The notes: a model not told the origin generated them from the sequence alone. DNA of 64,000 bases from Cupriavidus oxalaticus (GCF_004768545.1 NZ_CP038635.1:930001-994000); one strand, 5' to 3'; counted from the first letter of the stretch, positions 23,480-33,674 are shown. Translations and numbers: made by a program.

Positions 23480-25801
23480 ATGAGCAGCCAGAACAGCGGT
23501 GATGCACCGCAACATGCCCCGAACAGTCCTGAAGCGCAACTGCGCCTCGCTGCACTGGAATACCACCGCAGTCCCACCAAGGGAAAGATCCAGGTAACGG
23601 CGACCAAGGCGCTGTCCAACCAGCGCGACCTGTCGCTGGCCTACTCGCCGGGCGTCGCGTACGCCTGCGAGGAAATCGCCAAGGATCCCGCTACCGCCGC
23701 CGAATACACCTCGCGCGCCAACCTGGTGGCCGTGGTGACCAACGGCACCGCCGTGCTGGGCCTGGGCGACATCGGCCCGCTGGCCGGCAAGCCGGTGATG
23801 GAGGGCAAGGGCTGCCTGTTCAAGAAGTTCGCCGGCATCGACGTGTTCGACATCGAGCTGGATGCACGCGACCCGGACAAGATCGTCGAGATCGTCGCCG
23901 CGCTGGAACCCACGCTTGGCGGCGTGAACCTGGAAGACATCAAGGCGCCGGAATGCTTCTATATCGAGCAGAAGCTGCGCGAGCGCATGAACATCCCCGT
24001 CTTCCATGATGACCAGCACGGCACGGCCATCATTTCGACGGCGGCGCTGCTCAATGGCCTGAAGGTGGTGGGCAAGGACGTCGGCACCGTGAAGATGGCG
24101 GTGTCGGGCGCCGGCGCCGCGGCGATCGCCTGCCTTGACACCATGGTCAGCCTTGGCGTGAAGCGCGAGAACATCTCCGTGGTGGACTCCAAGGGCGTGA
24201 TTTACGTTGGCCGCGACGCCAACATGGAAGCCAACAAGGCCCGCTACGCGCAGGACACCTCGGCGCGCACGCTGGCTGACATCGTCAAGGGCGCGGACGT
24301 CTTCCTGGGCTGCTCGACCGCCGGCGTGCTGACCGGCGACATGGTCAAGACCATGGCCGACAAGCCCATCATCCTGGCGCTGGCCAACCCCGAGCCGGAA
24401 ATCCGCCCGGAAGTGGCCAAGGCCGCGCGCCCGGACTGCATCATCGCGACCGGCCGTTCGGACTATCCGAACCAGGTCAACAACGTGCTGTGCTTCCCGT
24501 ATATCTTCCGCGGCGCGCTCGATTGCGGCGCGACCAAGATCACGGAAGCGATGAAGCTGGCCTGCGTGAAGGCGATCGCCGATCTGGCCGAAGCCGAGCT
24601 GAACGAGGCCGTGGCCGCCGCCTACGGTGGCCGCGAGCTGAAGTTCGGCCCCGACTACATCATCCCGACGCCGTTCGACCAGCGCCTGATCGAGAAGATC
24701 GCGCCGGCGGTGGCCAAGGCCGCTGAAGAGTCCGGCGTGGCCACGCGTCCGATCCAGGATCTGGAAGCCTATCGCCAGCAGCTGTCGACCTACGTCTACC
24801 ACACCGGCCTGATCATGAAGCCGGTGTTCTCGGCCGCCAAGGCCGCGCCCAAGCGCGTCGCCTATGCCGAAGGCGAGGAGGAGCGCGTGCTGCGCGCGGT
24901 GCAGGGCGTGGTCGACGAAGGGCTGGCACGCCCGACCCTGATCGGCCGTCCGCACGTGATCCAGATGCGCATCGAGAAGGCCGGCCTGCGCCTGAAGCCG
25001 GGCGTGGACTTCGATCTGGTCAACCCGGAAGAAGACCCGCGCTACCGCGCCTACCACGAGGCCTACCACGCGCTGCGCGGCCGCGACGGCGTCACGCCGG
25101 ACATGGCCAAGGTGGCGCTGCGCCGCTCCAACACGCTGATCGGCACCATGCTGATGCACATGGGCGACGCCGACGCGCTGCTGTGCGGCACCGTCGGCCG
25201 CTTCGAGGCGCACCTGGAGCATGTGCGCGACGTGATCGGCCTGGCGCCGGGTGCCAGGGTGTTCGCCGCGATGAACGCGCTGATGCTTGAAAAGCATACG
25301 CTGTTCATCACCGACACCTTCGTCAATGACGATCCCACCGCCGAGGAACTGGCCGCGATCGCGCAGCTGGCCGCCGAGGAGATCAGGCGCTTCGGGCTGC
25401 ATCCCAAGGCCGCGCTGATGTCGCACTCGATGTTCGGTTCTTCGACCCGCCCGTCGGCGCGCAAGATGCGCGAGGCTGCCGCGATCCTGGCCAAGGCGGC
25501 ACCGCACCTGGAAGTGGAAGGCGAGATGCAAGGCGATGCCGCCCTGGACGAAGACGTGCGCCGCCACTTCCTGCCGTCGACCCAGCTGGCCGGCAGCGCC
25601 AACCTGCTGGTGATGCCGACGCTGGACGCCGCCAATATCGCGTTCAACCTGCTCAAGATCACGGGCGGGCAGGGCGTGACCGTGGGCCCGATCCTGCTGG
25701 GCGCGGCCAAGCCGGTGCACATCCTGAACCCGCAGGCGACCACGCGCCGCATCGTCAACATGACGGCGGTGGCGGTGGCGGAGTGCAATGCTATCCGCTG
25801 A
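23480..25801 (+). CDS. maeB: NADP-dependent malic enzyme with phosphotransacetylase-like domain
   Basis: 773 aa from ATG 23480; the open frame upstream to 23384 is unlikely to be coding. The first 430 residues are the malic enzyme ([40 protein letters not shown]), which decarboxylates malate to pyruvate with NADP. The last 330 residues are the phosphate acetyl/butyryltransferase-like domain found in the long MaeB type, where it is usually regulatory. It stands alone with its own terminator. Confidence 0.95.
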   Translation: MSSQNSGDAPQHAPNSPEAQLRLAALEYHRSPTKGKIQVTATKALSNQRDLSLAYSPGVAYACEEIAKDPATAAEYTSRANLVAVVTNGTAVLGLGDIGPLAGKPVMEGKGCLFKKFAGIDVFDIELDARDPDKIVEIVAALEPTLGGVNLEDIKAPECFYIEQKLRERMNIPVFHDDQHGTAIISTAALLNGLKVVGKDVGTVKMAVSGAGAAAIACLDTMVSLGVKRENISVVDSKGVIYVGRDANMEANKARYAQDTSARTLADIVKGADVFLGCSTAGVLTGDMVKTMADKPIILALANPEPEIRPEVAKAARPDCIIATGRSDYPNQVNNVLCFPYIFRGALDCGATKITEAMKLACVKAIADLAEAELNEAVAAAYGGRELKFGPDYIIPTPFDQRLIEKIAPAVAKAAEESGVATRPIQDLEAYRQQLSTYVYHTGLIMKPVFSAAKAAPKRVAYAEGEEERVLRAVQGVVDEGLARPTLIGRPHVIQMRIEKAGLRLKPGVDFDLVNPEEDPRYRAYHEAYHALRGRDGVTPDMAKVALRRSNTLIGTMLMHMGDADALLCGTVGRFEAHLEHVRDVIGLAPGARVFAAMNALMLEKHTLFITDTFVNDDPTAEELAAIAQLAAEEIRRFGLHPKAALMSHSMFGSSTRPSARKMREAAAILAKAAPHLEVEGEMQGDAALDEDVRRHFLPSTQLAGSANLLVMPTLDAANIAFNLLKITGGQGVTVGPILLGAAKPVHILNPQATTRRIVNMTAVAVAECNAIR

Positions 25802-25841
25802 TGCGCTGAGAAGGTAGCTGCTGGCGTTGCGCCAGGATGAA

Positions 25842-25872
25842 AAAGCCGGGCCATCTGACCCGGCTTTCTGTT
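25842..25872 (+). terminator. Terminator of maeB
   Basis: AAAGCCGGG, an 8-base loop and CCCGGCTTT (25842-25867), followed by CTGTTT. It lies 40 bp after the maeB stop. Confidence 0.85.
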
Positions 25873-25921
25873 TATGCTGCCTTGCCGCACGACACGTGCG
25901 GCAAGGCATTCGGTGCGGTGG

Positions 25922-26167
25922 CTACTGCAGCACGTTGTAATGCTCGCGCATGACCACGATGATGGACTTGGCCGCGGCCAGCTGGCTGTCGAGGTTTTCG
26001 ACGTATTCCTGTCGAAAATCGACCTCGGCGCTCCAGTTGCATCCGGTATGGTCAGGCTGGTGCATTCGCACCGCGTGCAGCTCGCATTCGCCGCACTCGG
26101 GGTTGTTGTCGAGGCACTGGTTCAGGATGGCCATCAGTTCGGATCGCGTCTTCGCATTTCGCCGCAT
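25922..26167 (-). CDS. Small hypothetical protein
   Basis: 81 aa from ATG 26167 with AGAGGTGA upstream. It contains CGEC and a third Cys about 19 residues on (TGCNWS), and a C-terminal helix (LDSQLAAAKSIIVVMREHY). Convergent to maeB and upstream of the porin terminator. No family recognised; the good ribosome site and ordinary codon use support a real gene. Confidence 0.6.
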   Translation of the reverse strand: MRRNAKTRSELMAILNQCLDNNPECGECELHAVRMHQPDHTGCNWSAEVDFRQEYVENLDSQLAAAKSIIVVMREHYNVLQ

Positions 26168-26351
26168 GAGTCACCTCTCTAGGATCGAGTTTTGAGGCCT
26201 GGAACACCAATCTAGGTAGCGCAAGAGGGCGCTTCCAATTGAATCCCCCTATGGAGCGAAGGTTTCCGATCCGAGTACAGGCTTGGCATCTAATGGCGCA
26301 GCGCAGCATTCCGTGAGGCTTTCCTGCCGGAAGTGATTGGTGCAGGTGCAA

Positions 26352-26376
26352 TAAAAAGCCCGCCGGAAGGGCGGGC
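26352..26376 (-). terminator. Terminator of porin gene
   Basis: On the minus strand a GCCCGCC...GGCGGGC stem-loop (26358-26376) is followed by TTTTTATT, 30 bp past the porin stop. Confidence 0.85.
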
Positions 26377-26406
26377 ATCAGGACTGCCGGTGCGGCGATT
26401 ACGCCA

Positions 26407-27474
26407 TCAGAACTTGTGGCGCACGCCCACGCCGAAGGTATCGCCGTGCTCGATGCCGGTGATCTTGTCGTAGTAATAGGCGGCGTACACGTCGGTACGC
26501 TTGGACAGGTTGTAGTCGTAGGCGACCGCGAAGGTGTTGCGCTTGAAGTCGCCCAGCGAGTTGTCGACCTTGCCGTATGCGTAGGAGGCCAGCAGGCTGC
26601 CGGCGCCGATGGGTACGGAGGCACCAAACTGGCCGTCGATGTGCTTGGTGTCGCCCGACGGCGCGGTGGTGGCGCGGGTCTTGATGTACTGGCCCTGCGC
26701 GAACAGCTTGACCACGTTGAAGTCGTAGGACAGGCCGATCTGGGCGGCGTCCTGGCGCGACAGGCCGGCATTGGACAGGTCGGTCGGCACGTTGTCGAAG
26801 CGCACCTGCTGGTAGGCAACGGTGGCCGCGAACGGGCCGCTGAAGTACATCAGGTTGCCGCCCCACTTGTTCTTGCCGGCGGCGCCGGCTTGCTCGCCGA
26901 AGGCATAGATGAAGTTGGCGGTCAGGCCGCCGAAATTCGGCGTTGAGTACAGCACTGAGTTGTTCCAGCCCGAGTCGCCGATGACGCCCGGATCCACCAC
27001 CGCGCCGCTGGTCGCGCCGAAGTAGGTGTGGAAGATCGTCGGCGAGAACACGTACGAGTCGATCAGCGGGTTGAACAGGATGGTCGACACGAAGTACGGC
27101 GTGGTGTTGCGGCCCAGCTTGATGGTGCCGGCCTTGTCGTTCTGCAGGCCGACAAAGGCGTTGCGGCTGAACATCGAGTCGCCGTTGAAGCGCCCGCTGT
27201 TGCCGCTGTCGGTACGGAAGAAGCCGTTCAGGTCGAAGATGGCCTTGGTGCCGCCACCCAGGTCCTCGGTACCCTTGATACCCCAGTAAGACGTCTGCAT
27301 CCCGCCCGAATTGGCGACCCATGCGCGCTCGCCCACACCCGGGCTCTTGACCGCACCGACGAACATGTCGGCCTGGCCGTACAGCGTCACGCTGGACTGG
27401 GCCATGGCCGTGCCGGAAAGAAGGGTAGCCGCTACCGCTGCCAGCTTCATTGCCGGCTTGTACTGCTTCTGCAT
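26407..27474 (-). CDS. Gram-negative outer-membrane porin
   Basis: 355 aa. A signal peptide (MKLAAVAATLLSGTAMAQ region) is cleaved before SSVTLYGQ, the classic start of Burkholderiales OmpC-type porins. A beta-strand-rich body follows, ending in the C-terminal aromatic residue (GVRHKF) needed for outer-membrane assembly. The ribosome site CGGAGG lies 8 bases before the ATG. It forms trimeric diffusion pores. The substrate is unknown; the gene lies next to, but not clearly within, the purine catabolism cluster. Confidence 0.93.
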   Translation of the reverse strand: MQKQYKPAMKLAAVAATLLSGTAMAQSSVTLYGQADMFVGAVKSPGVGERAWVANSGGMQTSYWGIKGTEDLGGGTKAIFDLNGFFRTDSGNSGRFNGDSMFSRNAFVGLQNDKAGTIKLGRNTTPYFVSTILFNPLIDSYVFSPTIFHTYFGATSGAVVDPGVIGDSGWNNSVLYSTPNFGGLTANFIYAFGEQAGAAGKNKWGGNLMYFSGPFAATVAYQQVRFDNVPTDLSNAGLSRQDAAQIGLSYDFNVVKLFAQGQYIKTRATTAPSGDTKHIDGQFGASVPIGAGSLLASYAYGKVDNSLGDFKRNTFAVAYDYNLSKRTDVYAAYYYDKITGIEHGDTFGVGVRHKF

Positions 27475-27659
27475 GTTTAGACCTCCGTGGTTTCTGGATC
27501 CTGCTTGGAACGTTGTGTACTGGGTCCCTGTCGGGTTCTTTTAATGTCTTTGTGCTTTTATTCGTGCCGCCTGGCTTTGGCTCGGTGTGGTGTGGTGTTG
27601 CTTGGGGACCGGCGGCATCGGGTACAGCGTTTTTTGTTATACAGGTGACGCTTTTTTTC

Positions 27660-28178
27660 TCAGGCGGATACTAAGTCGTCAAGACGGAACTGCGCAATGC
27701 GATGGATCTGGTTGATGCAAGTTTGCAACTCGTCCTTCGGCGAGTTTTCTACGCGGCGCGCGAACTCCGCGATGATCCCGTGGCGGTCGTAGCCACGCAC
27801 GGCGAGGATGAACGGAAAGCCGAACTTCTGGTTGTATGCGGCGTTGAGCGCCTGCAGGCGATCGAACTCTTCCGGCGTGCACAGGTTCAGGCCGGCGCCG
27901 CTTTGCTCGCGCGTGGACTCGGCAGTCAGCTCGCCGCGCACCGCGGCCTTGCCGGCAAGCTCGGGGTGGGCGCGCACCAGCTTCAGCTGCGCGGCCTCGC
28001 CGGCTTCATCCACGGCGCTGCGCAGCGCCTGCGCCAGCGCGGCGGCATCGGCAAAGGGGCGTTGCGCGGCGGCGGCCTCGGCGAACCACGGCGAATGTTC
28101 ATAGATGCCGCCCAGCACCTGCACGAATTCCGCGACAGGCATGGTGTTGAGTTGGGCGAGGGTGTAGGTGTGGCTCAT
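27660..28178 (-). CDS. uraD: OHCU decarboxylase
   Basis: 172 aa, the full family length. It decarboxylates 2-oxo-4-hydroxy-4-carboxy-5-ureidoimidazoline to S-allantoin, the last step of urate breakdown. Features of the family are seen: FVQVLGGIYEHSPWFAE near the N-terminus, the catalytic His region RAHPELAGKAA, and KFGFPFILAVRGYD. It follows puuE by 12 bp in one operon. Confidence 0.95.
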   Translation of the reverse strand: MSHTYTLAQLNTMPVAEFVQVLGGIYEHSPWFAEAAAAQRPFADAAALAQALRSAVDEAGEAAQLKLVRAHPELAGKAAVRGELTAESTREQSGAGLNLCTPEEFDRLQALNAAYNQKFGFPFILAVRGYDRHGIIAEFARRVENSPKDELQTCINQIHRIAQFRLDDLVSA

Positions 28179-28190
28179 GCTGGATCCGGG

Positions 28191-29135
28191 TTACTTGGCG
28201 GGCGTGTAGGGGTGGGTCTCGGCCCAGTGGCGGGCGATGTCGACACGGCGGCAGATCCACACCTTGTCATGGCCCTGCACATAGTCGAGGAAGCGCTGCA
28301 GCGCGCGGAAGCGGCCGGGGCGGCCGAGCAGCCGGCAGTGCATGCCGATCGACAGCATCTTGGGGCTGTCCTGTCCTGCGGGATCGCCTTCCTCGTAGAG
28401 GACGTCGAACGAATCCTTCAGGTACTGGAAGAACTGCTCGCCGGTGTTGAAGCCCTGCGGCGTGGCAAAGCGCATGTCGTTCGAGTCCAGCGTGTACGGC
28501 ACCACCAGGTGCGGCTTCCTCTCGCCGCCGGTGACTTCCACCTCGGTCCAGAAGGGCAGGTCGTCGCCGTAGTAGTCGGAGTCGTACAGCAAGCCGCCGT
28601 GCTCGACTACAAGCCGGCGCGTGTTGGGGCTGTCGCGGCCGGTGTACCAGCCCAGCGGCAGCTCGCCGGTCAGCTCCTTGATGATCTGCATGCCGATGCG
28701 CATGTGCTCGCGCTCGATGGCCTCGTCGATGTTCTGGTAGTGGATCCAGCGCCAGCCGTGGCAGGCGATCTCGTGGCCCAGCTCGACGAAGGCGCGCGTC
28801 AGTTCGGCATGGCGCTGCAGCGCCATCGACACGCCGAAGATGGTCAGCGGCAGGCCCCGCTTCTCGAACTCGCGCAGGATGCGCCAGACGCCCGCGCGCG
28901 AGCCGTATTCATAGATGCCCTCCATGCTCATGTGGCGGTCGGGGTAGGCCGCGGCGCCGACGATCTCGGAGAGGAACTGCTCGGAGGCGGCGTCGCCGTG
29001 CAGCACGCAGTTCTCGCCGCCTTCTTCGTAGTTGAGCACGAACTGCACGGCGATGCGCGCGCCGCCCGGCCAGCGGGCGTGCGGCGGCCGGGCGCCGTAA
29101 CCGATGAGATCGCGTGGATAGTTCTCTGTTGTCAT
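28191..29135 (-). CDS. puuE: Allantoinase PuuE (polysaccharide-deacetylase family)
   Basis: 314 aa from ATG 29135 (the frame is open to 29201). It is a NodB-type deacetylase relative that hydrolyses allantoin to allantoate without the metal site of classical allantoinases. The N-terminal YPRDLIGYGARPPHARWPGG and the segment FVELGHEIACHGWRW are characteristic. It lies between the permease and uraD genes in a purine-degradation operon. The start was chosen to match the family. Confidence 0.93.
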   Translation of the reverse strand: MTTENYPRDLIGYGARPPHARWPGGARIAVQFVLNYEEGGENCVLHGDAASEQFLSEIVGAAAYPDRHMSMEGIYEYGSRAGVWRILREFEKRGLPLTIFGVSMALQRHAELTRAFVELGHEIACHGWRWIHYQNIDEAIEREHMRIGMQIIKELTGELPLGWYTGRDSPNTRRLVVEHGGLLYDSDYYGDDLPFWTEVEVTGGERKPHLVVPYTLDSNDMRFATPQGFNTGEQFFQYLKDSFDVLYEEGDPAGQDSPKMLSIGMHCRLLGRPGRFRALQRFLDYVQGHDKVWICRRVDIARHWAETHPYTPAK

Positions 29136-29246
29136 GGTCGTTGCTTGCTTCAGGGGGAACCGTCCGGGCCGCGGCGCCCGCAAGCGCCGTCGATTGTGCA
29201 ATGAGCGTGCCAGTCACTGGCCCGGCGGCGTACTTCGAGATAACAG

Positions 29247-30653
29247 CTACTCGGTGCCGTGCGAATTGGCGGCGGCGTTGCGCATCGCTTCCTCGCGCGA
29301 CTGGATGCCGTTGTAGAACAGGTTCAGCGCCACGGCCACGATCGTGCCGAGCACGATGCCGCTATGGGTGAAGGGGCCGGTCCACTTGGGCAGGTACTGG
29401 AAGAACGTCGGTGCCAGCGTCGGGATCATGCCGAAGCCGATCGAGATGGCGACGATGAACAGGTTGTGGCGGTTGCGGTTGAAATCGCACGAGCCCAGGA
29501 TGCGGATGCCGGTGGCGGCGACCATGCCGAACATCACGATGCCGGCGCCGCCCAGCACGAACTGCGGCACCGAGGCCACCACGTGGGCCATCTTGGGAAA
29601 CAGGCCGAAGGCGATCAGGATGATGCCGCCGGCAGCCGCCACGTAGCGCGAGCGCACGCCGGTCACGGTGACCAGGCCCACGTTCTGCGAGAACGAGGTG
29701 TACGGGAAGGTGTTGAAGATGCCGCCGATCACGGTGCCCAGGCCATCGGCGCGCAGGCCGCGGGTCAGGTCGTCGTTGCTCAGCTTCTTGCCGGTGATGT
29801 CCGACAGCGCCAGGAACATGCCGGTCGATTCCACCAGCGTGATCAGCATGACGATGCACATCGACAGGATCGCGGTCACCTCGAAGGTCGGGATGCCGAA
29901 GTGCAGCGGCGTGATGACGGCGACAAAGCTGGCTTCATCCAGGCCTTCGAACGACACCTTGCCCATGCCCATCGCCACCAGCGTGCCGATGATGATGCCC
30001 AGCAGCACCGCGCAGTTGGCGACCAGGCCGCGGCCGTACTTGGTCAGCAGCAGGATGGTCACCAGCGTCAGCCCGGCGATGCCGAGGTTGGTCAGGTCGC
30101 CATAGGCGAGGTTGGGCACTTCCTTGGCCACGCCGTCGATCACCGCGCGCGTGGTGGGCTGGCCGCCGGCCGCCCAGTTGATGCCGACGCGCATCAGCGA
30201 CACGCCGATCAGCGTGATCACCGTGCCGGTCACCACCGGCGGGAATAATCCGAGCATGCGCCCCATCATCGGCGAAATCAGGATGCCGAAGATCCCGGAG
30301 GCGATCACCGCGCCGTAGATGCCGAGCAGGCCGACGTTGGGATCGGTGCCGATGGCGATCATCGGCGCCACCGAGGCAAAGGTCACGCCCATCATCACCG
30401 GCAGGCGGATGCCGAATTTCCAGAAGCCGATGGCCTGGATCAGCGTGGCCAGGCCCGCGGCGAAGAGGTCCGCGTTGATCAGGAAGGCCAGCTGGTCCTT
30501 GGGCAGCTTGAGCGCGCCGCCGACGATCAGCGGTACGGCAACCGTGCCGGCGTACATCACCAGAACGTGCTGCAAACCAAGCGCGAGCAGGCGCCCTGAA
30601 GGCAAACGCTCGTTGGTGAGGTCCGTCGGGACCGTGGTGCTTGCGGAATTCAT
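29247..30653 (-). CDS. Uracil-xanthine (NCS2) permease
   Basis: 468 aa from ATG 30653. The NCS2 signature appears around residues 310-330 (ITGKKLSNDDLTRGLRADG, then NTFPYTSFSQNVGLV). About 12-14 membrane segments are expected. It probably imports xanthine, uric acid or a related base by proton symport. Genes uraD, puuE, uraH and puuD on both sides favour urate or xanthine as substrate. The frame joins upstream sequence that belongs to the regulator region, so the start at 30653 is preferred. Confidence 0.9.
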   Translation of the reverse strand: MNSASTTVPTDLTNERLPSGRLLALGLQHVLVMYAGTVAVPLIVGGALKLPKDQLAFLINADLFAAGLATLIQAIGFWKFGIRLPVMMGVTFASVAPMIAIGTDPNVGLLGIYGAVIASGIFGILISPMMGRMLGLFPPVVTGTVITLIGVSLMRVGINWAAGGQPTTRAVIDGVAKEVPNLAYGDLTNLGIAGLTLVTILLLTKYGRGLVANCAVLLGIIIGTLVAMGMGKVSFEGLDEASFVAVITPLHFGIPTFEVTAILSMCIVMLITLVESTGMFLALSDITGKKLSNDDLTRGLRADGLGTVIGGIFNTFPYTSFSQNVGLVTVTGVRSRYVAAAGGIILIAFGLFPKMAHVVASVPQFVLGGAGIVMFGMVAATGIRILGSCDFNRNRHNLFIVAISIGFGMIPTLAPTFFQYLPKWTGPFTHSGIVLGTIVAVALNLFYNGIQSREEAMRNAAANSHGTE

Positions 30654-30847
30654 TGGTGCGTCTCCTCTCCTTTGGTTTGATGGGAACGCCACGCCCGTGC
30701 CAGTTCTGTGCCGGCAATGCGTGTTGCCGGCCTTGCTATCGTTGTTGTCGGCCTGCCGCTGCTGCGCTCTCGTTTGCACTGCCTGGGCGCGGTGCGGACG
30801 GCGGGCGTTCGGCCTGCTTCTTGCGGGGGCGTGGCGGGAACACCGTG

Positions 30848-31633
30848 CTAGGTGGAGCGGCCTAGCACGCTGCGAAGATCGAAGCTGCCCGGCTCGTCCG
30901 GCTGCACGCGGTCGGCGCAGGCGCCGAGGTGGTGCGCCATGCGCGACTGGGCCAGCGCGGCATCGCCCTGTTCCAGTGCATCGAGGATTTCCTCGTGTTC
31001 GTCGAACGAGCAGGCGTTGTTGCCCGGGGCTTCCACGCTGGCGATCATCAGCGTGGTGCGCGACACCAGCCGGCGCATCATATTGACCAGCAGGGCGTTG
31101 CCCGACAGCTCCGCCAGCGCCGTGTGGAATTCGGCGGACAGGCGGATCCATTTGGGGCGGTCGTGCGTCAGGAAGGCCTGGCGCTCGCTGGCGACCATCT
31201 TGCGCAGCGGCGCGATCACGGCCTTCACGTCGGGCATGCCGGCGAGCTTTTCCAGCACCGCGCGCTCCAGCATCTGGCGCAGCTCGAACATGTCGTGCGC
31301 TTCGTCGGTGGAGGGGCTGGCGATAAAGGCGCCGCGGTTGGGCTCGAGGTCGACCATGCCGTCGGCGGCCAGGTGCGACAGCACCTTGCGCACGGTGTGG
31401 CGCGCGGTGGCATAGATCTCGCAAAGCGAATGCTCGGTGAGCTTGGTGCGCGGCGGCAGCCGGTGCTCCATGATCGCGTCGTAGATCTCGTGGTACATGC
31501 GCTCTTCGACCGAGCCCTTGCGCGCGGGCTTGTCCGGCCTGGTGGGCAGGGACCCGGCTGGGTCGGCATCGGAAACGCCGGTGACACCGGCAATCAGCTT
31601 CAGGCTCTTGGACATCTTGGCACCAGCGGTCAT
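30848..31633 (-). CDS. GntR-family regulator of urate degradation
   Basis: 261 aa from ATG 31633; ATG 31615 is an alternative and the frame is open to 31702. A winged-helix N-terminal domain (EHSLCEIYATARHTVRKVLS region) is followed by an all-helical FCD-type effector domain with its conserved Asp/His pattern (EFHTALAEL). Palindromes between this gene and uraH are the likely binding sites. The ligand is probably a urate-pathway intermediate, inferred from the neighbours. Confidence 0.85.
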   Translation of the reverse strand: MTAGAKMSKSLKLIAGVTGVSDADPAGSLPTRPDKPARKGSVEERMYHEIYDAIMEHRLPPRTKLTEHSLCEIYATARHTVRKVLSHLAADGMVDLEPNRGAFIASPSTDEAHDMFELRQMLERAVLEKLAGMPDVKAVIAPLRKMVASERQAFLTHDRPKWIRLSAEFHTALAELSGNALLVNMMRRLVSRTTLMIASVEAPGNNACSFDEHEEILDALEQGDAALAQSRMAHHLGACADRVQPDEPGSFDLRSVLGRST

Positions 31634-31690
31634 GCAATCAGGTCGGTCCGGACCCCCGTAATGCCCTGTATCAGGGTCCGGTGATCCGAA

Positions 31691-31734
31691 AATTGTTGAC
31701 AATTATTTGGTTGGGACGGCAATATTGTCAACAA
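31691..31734. promoter_or_regulatory. uraH promoter with paired GntR-type operators
   Basis: TTGACA at 31696-31701 and CAATAT at 31720-31725, 18 bp apart, form a sigma-70 promoter candidate. Two sites of pattern TTGT-NN-ACAA overlap it: AATTGT-TG-ACAATT (31691-31704) and TTGT-CA-ACAA (31725-31734). Weaker half-sites occur at 31751-31757 and 31774-31782. A FadR/VanR-type GntR protein encoded next door would fit these sites. Confidence 0.65.
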
Positions 31735-31925
31735 AACCAACTCAGGTTTTCGACAACTCAGGGTAATCCCGGAGTTGTCAACCGGGTCGGGCAGGCGCAT
31801 TGTCGCCACGCACCAACCCAGCGCCGGGATGCGTTACCAGACGTACCGAGCGGGCACCATCCCACAAATGGTGCTAGTGAAGGCAGCGGCGCCCCTCACA
31901 ACCCAATCGCAAAAGGACAAATACG

Positions 31926-32279
31926 ATGGGACGCTTGACCACCCATGTTCTTGACACCGCTGCCGGCACGCCCGGACAAGGGATGTCGATTACTCTCCAT
32001 AAAATTGTCGACAATCGCCGCGAAACCCTGAAGACCGTGGTCACCAACCACGACGGCCGCTGCGACCAGCCGCTGCTGGAAGGCGCCGACCTTGCCGCCG
32101 GCGTGTACGAACTGGAATTCGCCGCGGGCGACTATTTCCGCGCGCAGGGCACGAAGCTGCCCGAGCCGGCTTTCCTGGACGTGGTGCCCCTGCGCTTCGG
32201 CATTGCCGACGTCAACGCGCACTACCACGTGCCGCTCCTGGTTTCGCCCTGGTCGTACTCGACCTACCGCGGCAGCTGA
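31926..32279 (+). CDS. uraH: 5-hydroxyisourate hydrolase (transthyretin-like)
   Basis: 117 aa. It converts 5-hydroxyisourate to OHCU. The N-terminal GRLTTHVLDTAAGTPG, the conserved Arg/His residues, and the C-terminal tetrapeptide YRGS that marks this family are all present. An extra palindrome, ATTGT-CG-ACAAT (32004-32015), lies inside the coding sequence. The gene starts a plus-strand operon with puuD and is divergent from the GntR/permease operon. Confidence 0.96.
   Translation: MGRLTTHVLDTAAGTPGQGMSITLHKIVDNRRETLKTVVTNHDGRCDQPLLEGADLAAGVYELEFAAGDYFRAQGTKLPEPAFLDVVPLRFGIADVNAHYHVPLLVSPWSYSTYRGS
32004..32015. promoter_or_regulatory. Intragenic operator-like palindrome in uraH
   Basis: ATTGTCGACAAT is a perfect 12-bp palindrome, of the same TTGT-NN-ACAA form as the promoter sites. 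It lies 79 bp into uraH and could support looping with the promoter-proximal sites. Confidence 0.4.
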
Positions 32280-32310
32280 CGCGGTGGCATAGGGAAACAG
32301 GAGACAAGAC

Positions 32311-33516
32311 ATGGAAGGCTATATCCTCGACTGGGCCAATATGCTGCTGCGGTGGGTGCACGTCATCACCGCCATTGCATGGATCGGCTCTTCGTTCTAT
32401 TTCGTGTGGCTGGACAACAGCCTGACCAAGCCCACCGCGCCCGACCTGAAGGAAAAAGGCGTCGACGGCGAACTGTGGGCCGTGCACGGCGGCGGCTTCT
32501 ACAACCCGCAGAAGTACCTGACCGCGCCCAAGCAGCTGCCGGAGAACCTGCACTGGTTCTACTGGGAGTCGTACTCGACCTGGATGAGCGGCTTCGCGCT
32601 GCTGGTGGTGCTGTACCTGTTCAACGCCAGCACGTTCCTGATCGACAAGAATGTGTTCGACATGTCGCCTGGCGCGGCGGTCGGCTTCGCGGTGTCGTAC
32701 CTGCTGATCGGCTGGATCGTCTATGACAGCATCTGCCGCCTGTTCAACAAGAATGACCGACTGGTCGGCATCCTGGTAGCGATCTACATCGCGGCGGCCG
32801 CTTACGTCGCATGCCACGTCTTCTCGGGCCGCGCGGCGTTCCTGCTGACCGGCGCGATGATCGCGACGATCATGAGCGCGAACGTGCTGGCATGGATCAT
32901 CCCGGGCCAGCGCAAGGTGGTGGCAGCACTGAAGGCCGGCCAGCCGGTGGACCCGATCCACGGCAAGCGTGGCAAGCAGCGCAGCGTGCACAACACCTAC
33001 TTCACGCTGCCGGTGCTGTTCGCGATGCTGTCAAACCACTACAGCATGACCTACGCCCACAAGTACAACTGGGTGGTGCTGATCCTGATCATGCTGTCGG
33101 GCGTGCTGATCCGCCAGTTCTTCATCTTGAAGCACAAGGGCAAGATCAACGTGCTGTGGCCTGCTGCCGGCGTTGCCGCGCTGGGCGTTGTGGCCGTGAT
33201 GATCGCGCCGCAGCCGCGCCCCGCCGTGGCCAAGGGTGGCGAGGCAGCCGCAGCGACCGTCAGCTTTGCCAAGGTGCAGGAAGTGATGAACGCACGCTGC
33301 GTGCAATGCCACGCCGAGCAGCCGAAGATGATGCCGACGGCGGCCAAGGGGATCAAGCTGGAGACGCCGGAAGACATCAAGGCCCACGCCCAGCTGATCT
33401 ACCAGCAGGCCGTGCAGCAGAAGGCGATGCCGCTGGGCAACGTGACGCAGATTACCGACGACGAACGTGCGCTGCTGGGGCAGTGGTTCGAAGGCGGGGC
33501 GAAGACTACGAATTGA
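32311..33516 (+). CDS. puuD: Urate hydroxylase PuuD (membrane, with cytochrome c domain)
   Basis: 401 aa. The N-terminal 300 residues form a membrane domain of about 8 helices, typical of the PuuD membrane-bound urate oxidase. A C-terminal cytochrome-c-like domain has the haem motif CVQCH (around residue 330), so electrons from urate can enter the respiratory chain instead of yielding hydrogen peroxide. It follows uraH by 31 bp. Substrate and role follow from family and context. Confidence 0.93.
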   Translation: MEGYILDWANMLLRWVHVITAIAWIGSSFYFVWLDNSLTKPTAPDLKEKGVDGELWAVHGGGFYNPQKYLTAPKQLPENLHWFYWESYSTWMSGFALLVVLYLFNASTFLIDKNVFDMSPGAAVGFAVSYLLIGWIVYDSICRLFNKNDRLVGILVAIYIAAAAYVACHVFSGRAAFLLTGAMIATIMSANVLAWIIPGQRKVVAALKAGQPVDPIHGKRGKQRSVHNTYFTLPVLFAMLSNHYSMTYAHKYNWVVLILIMLSGVLIRQFFILKHKGKINVLWPAAGVAALGVVAVMIAPQPRPAVAKGGEAAAATVSFAKVQEVMNARCVQCHAEQPKMMPTAAKGIKLETPEDIKAHAQLIYQQAVQQKAMPLGNVTQITDDERALLGQWFEGGAKTTN

Positions 33517-33646
33517 TCGTGGTTTGAGTTGAAAAGCATTGGGGCTGGCTCTTGCCGAGCCGGCCCGCGAAATCCGAGCATCGGTGATCGACGGTCTGGA
33601 GGGCTGAGTTGTCGGCAGTCGTTAGTACCGGACCGGCGAGGGTTTG

Positions 33647-33674
33647 AACGGGGCCTTTGTGTCCCGTTTTTTTT
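33647..33674 (+). terminator. Terminator of uraH-puuD operon
   Basis: AACGGG, a 10-base loop and CCCGTT, followed by TTTTTT. It lies 130 bp after puuD. Confidence 0.75.

Noticed and set aside
23252..25909. Minus-strand open frame opposite maeB
   Set aside because: Shadow of maeB; no domain, and low-complexity composition.
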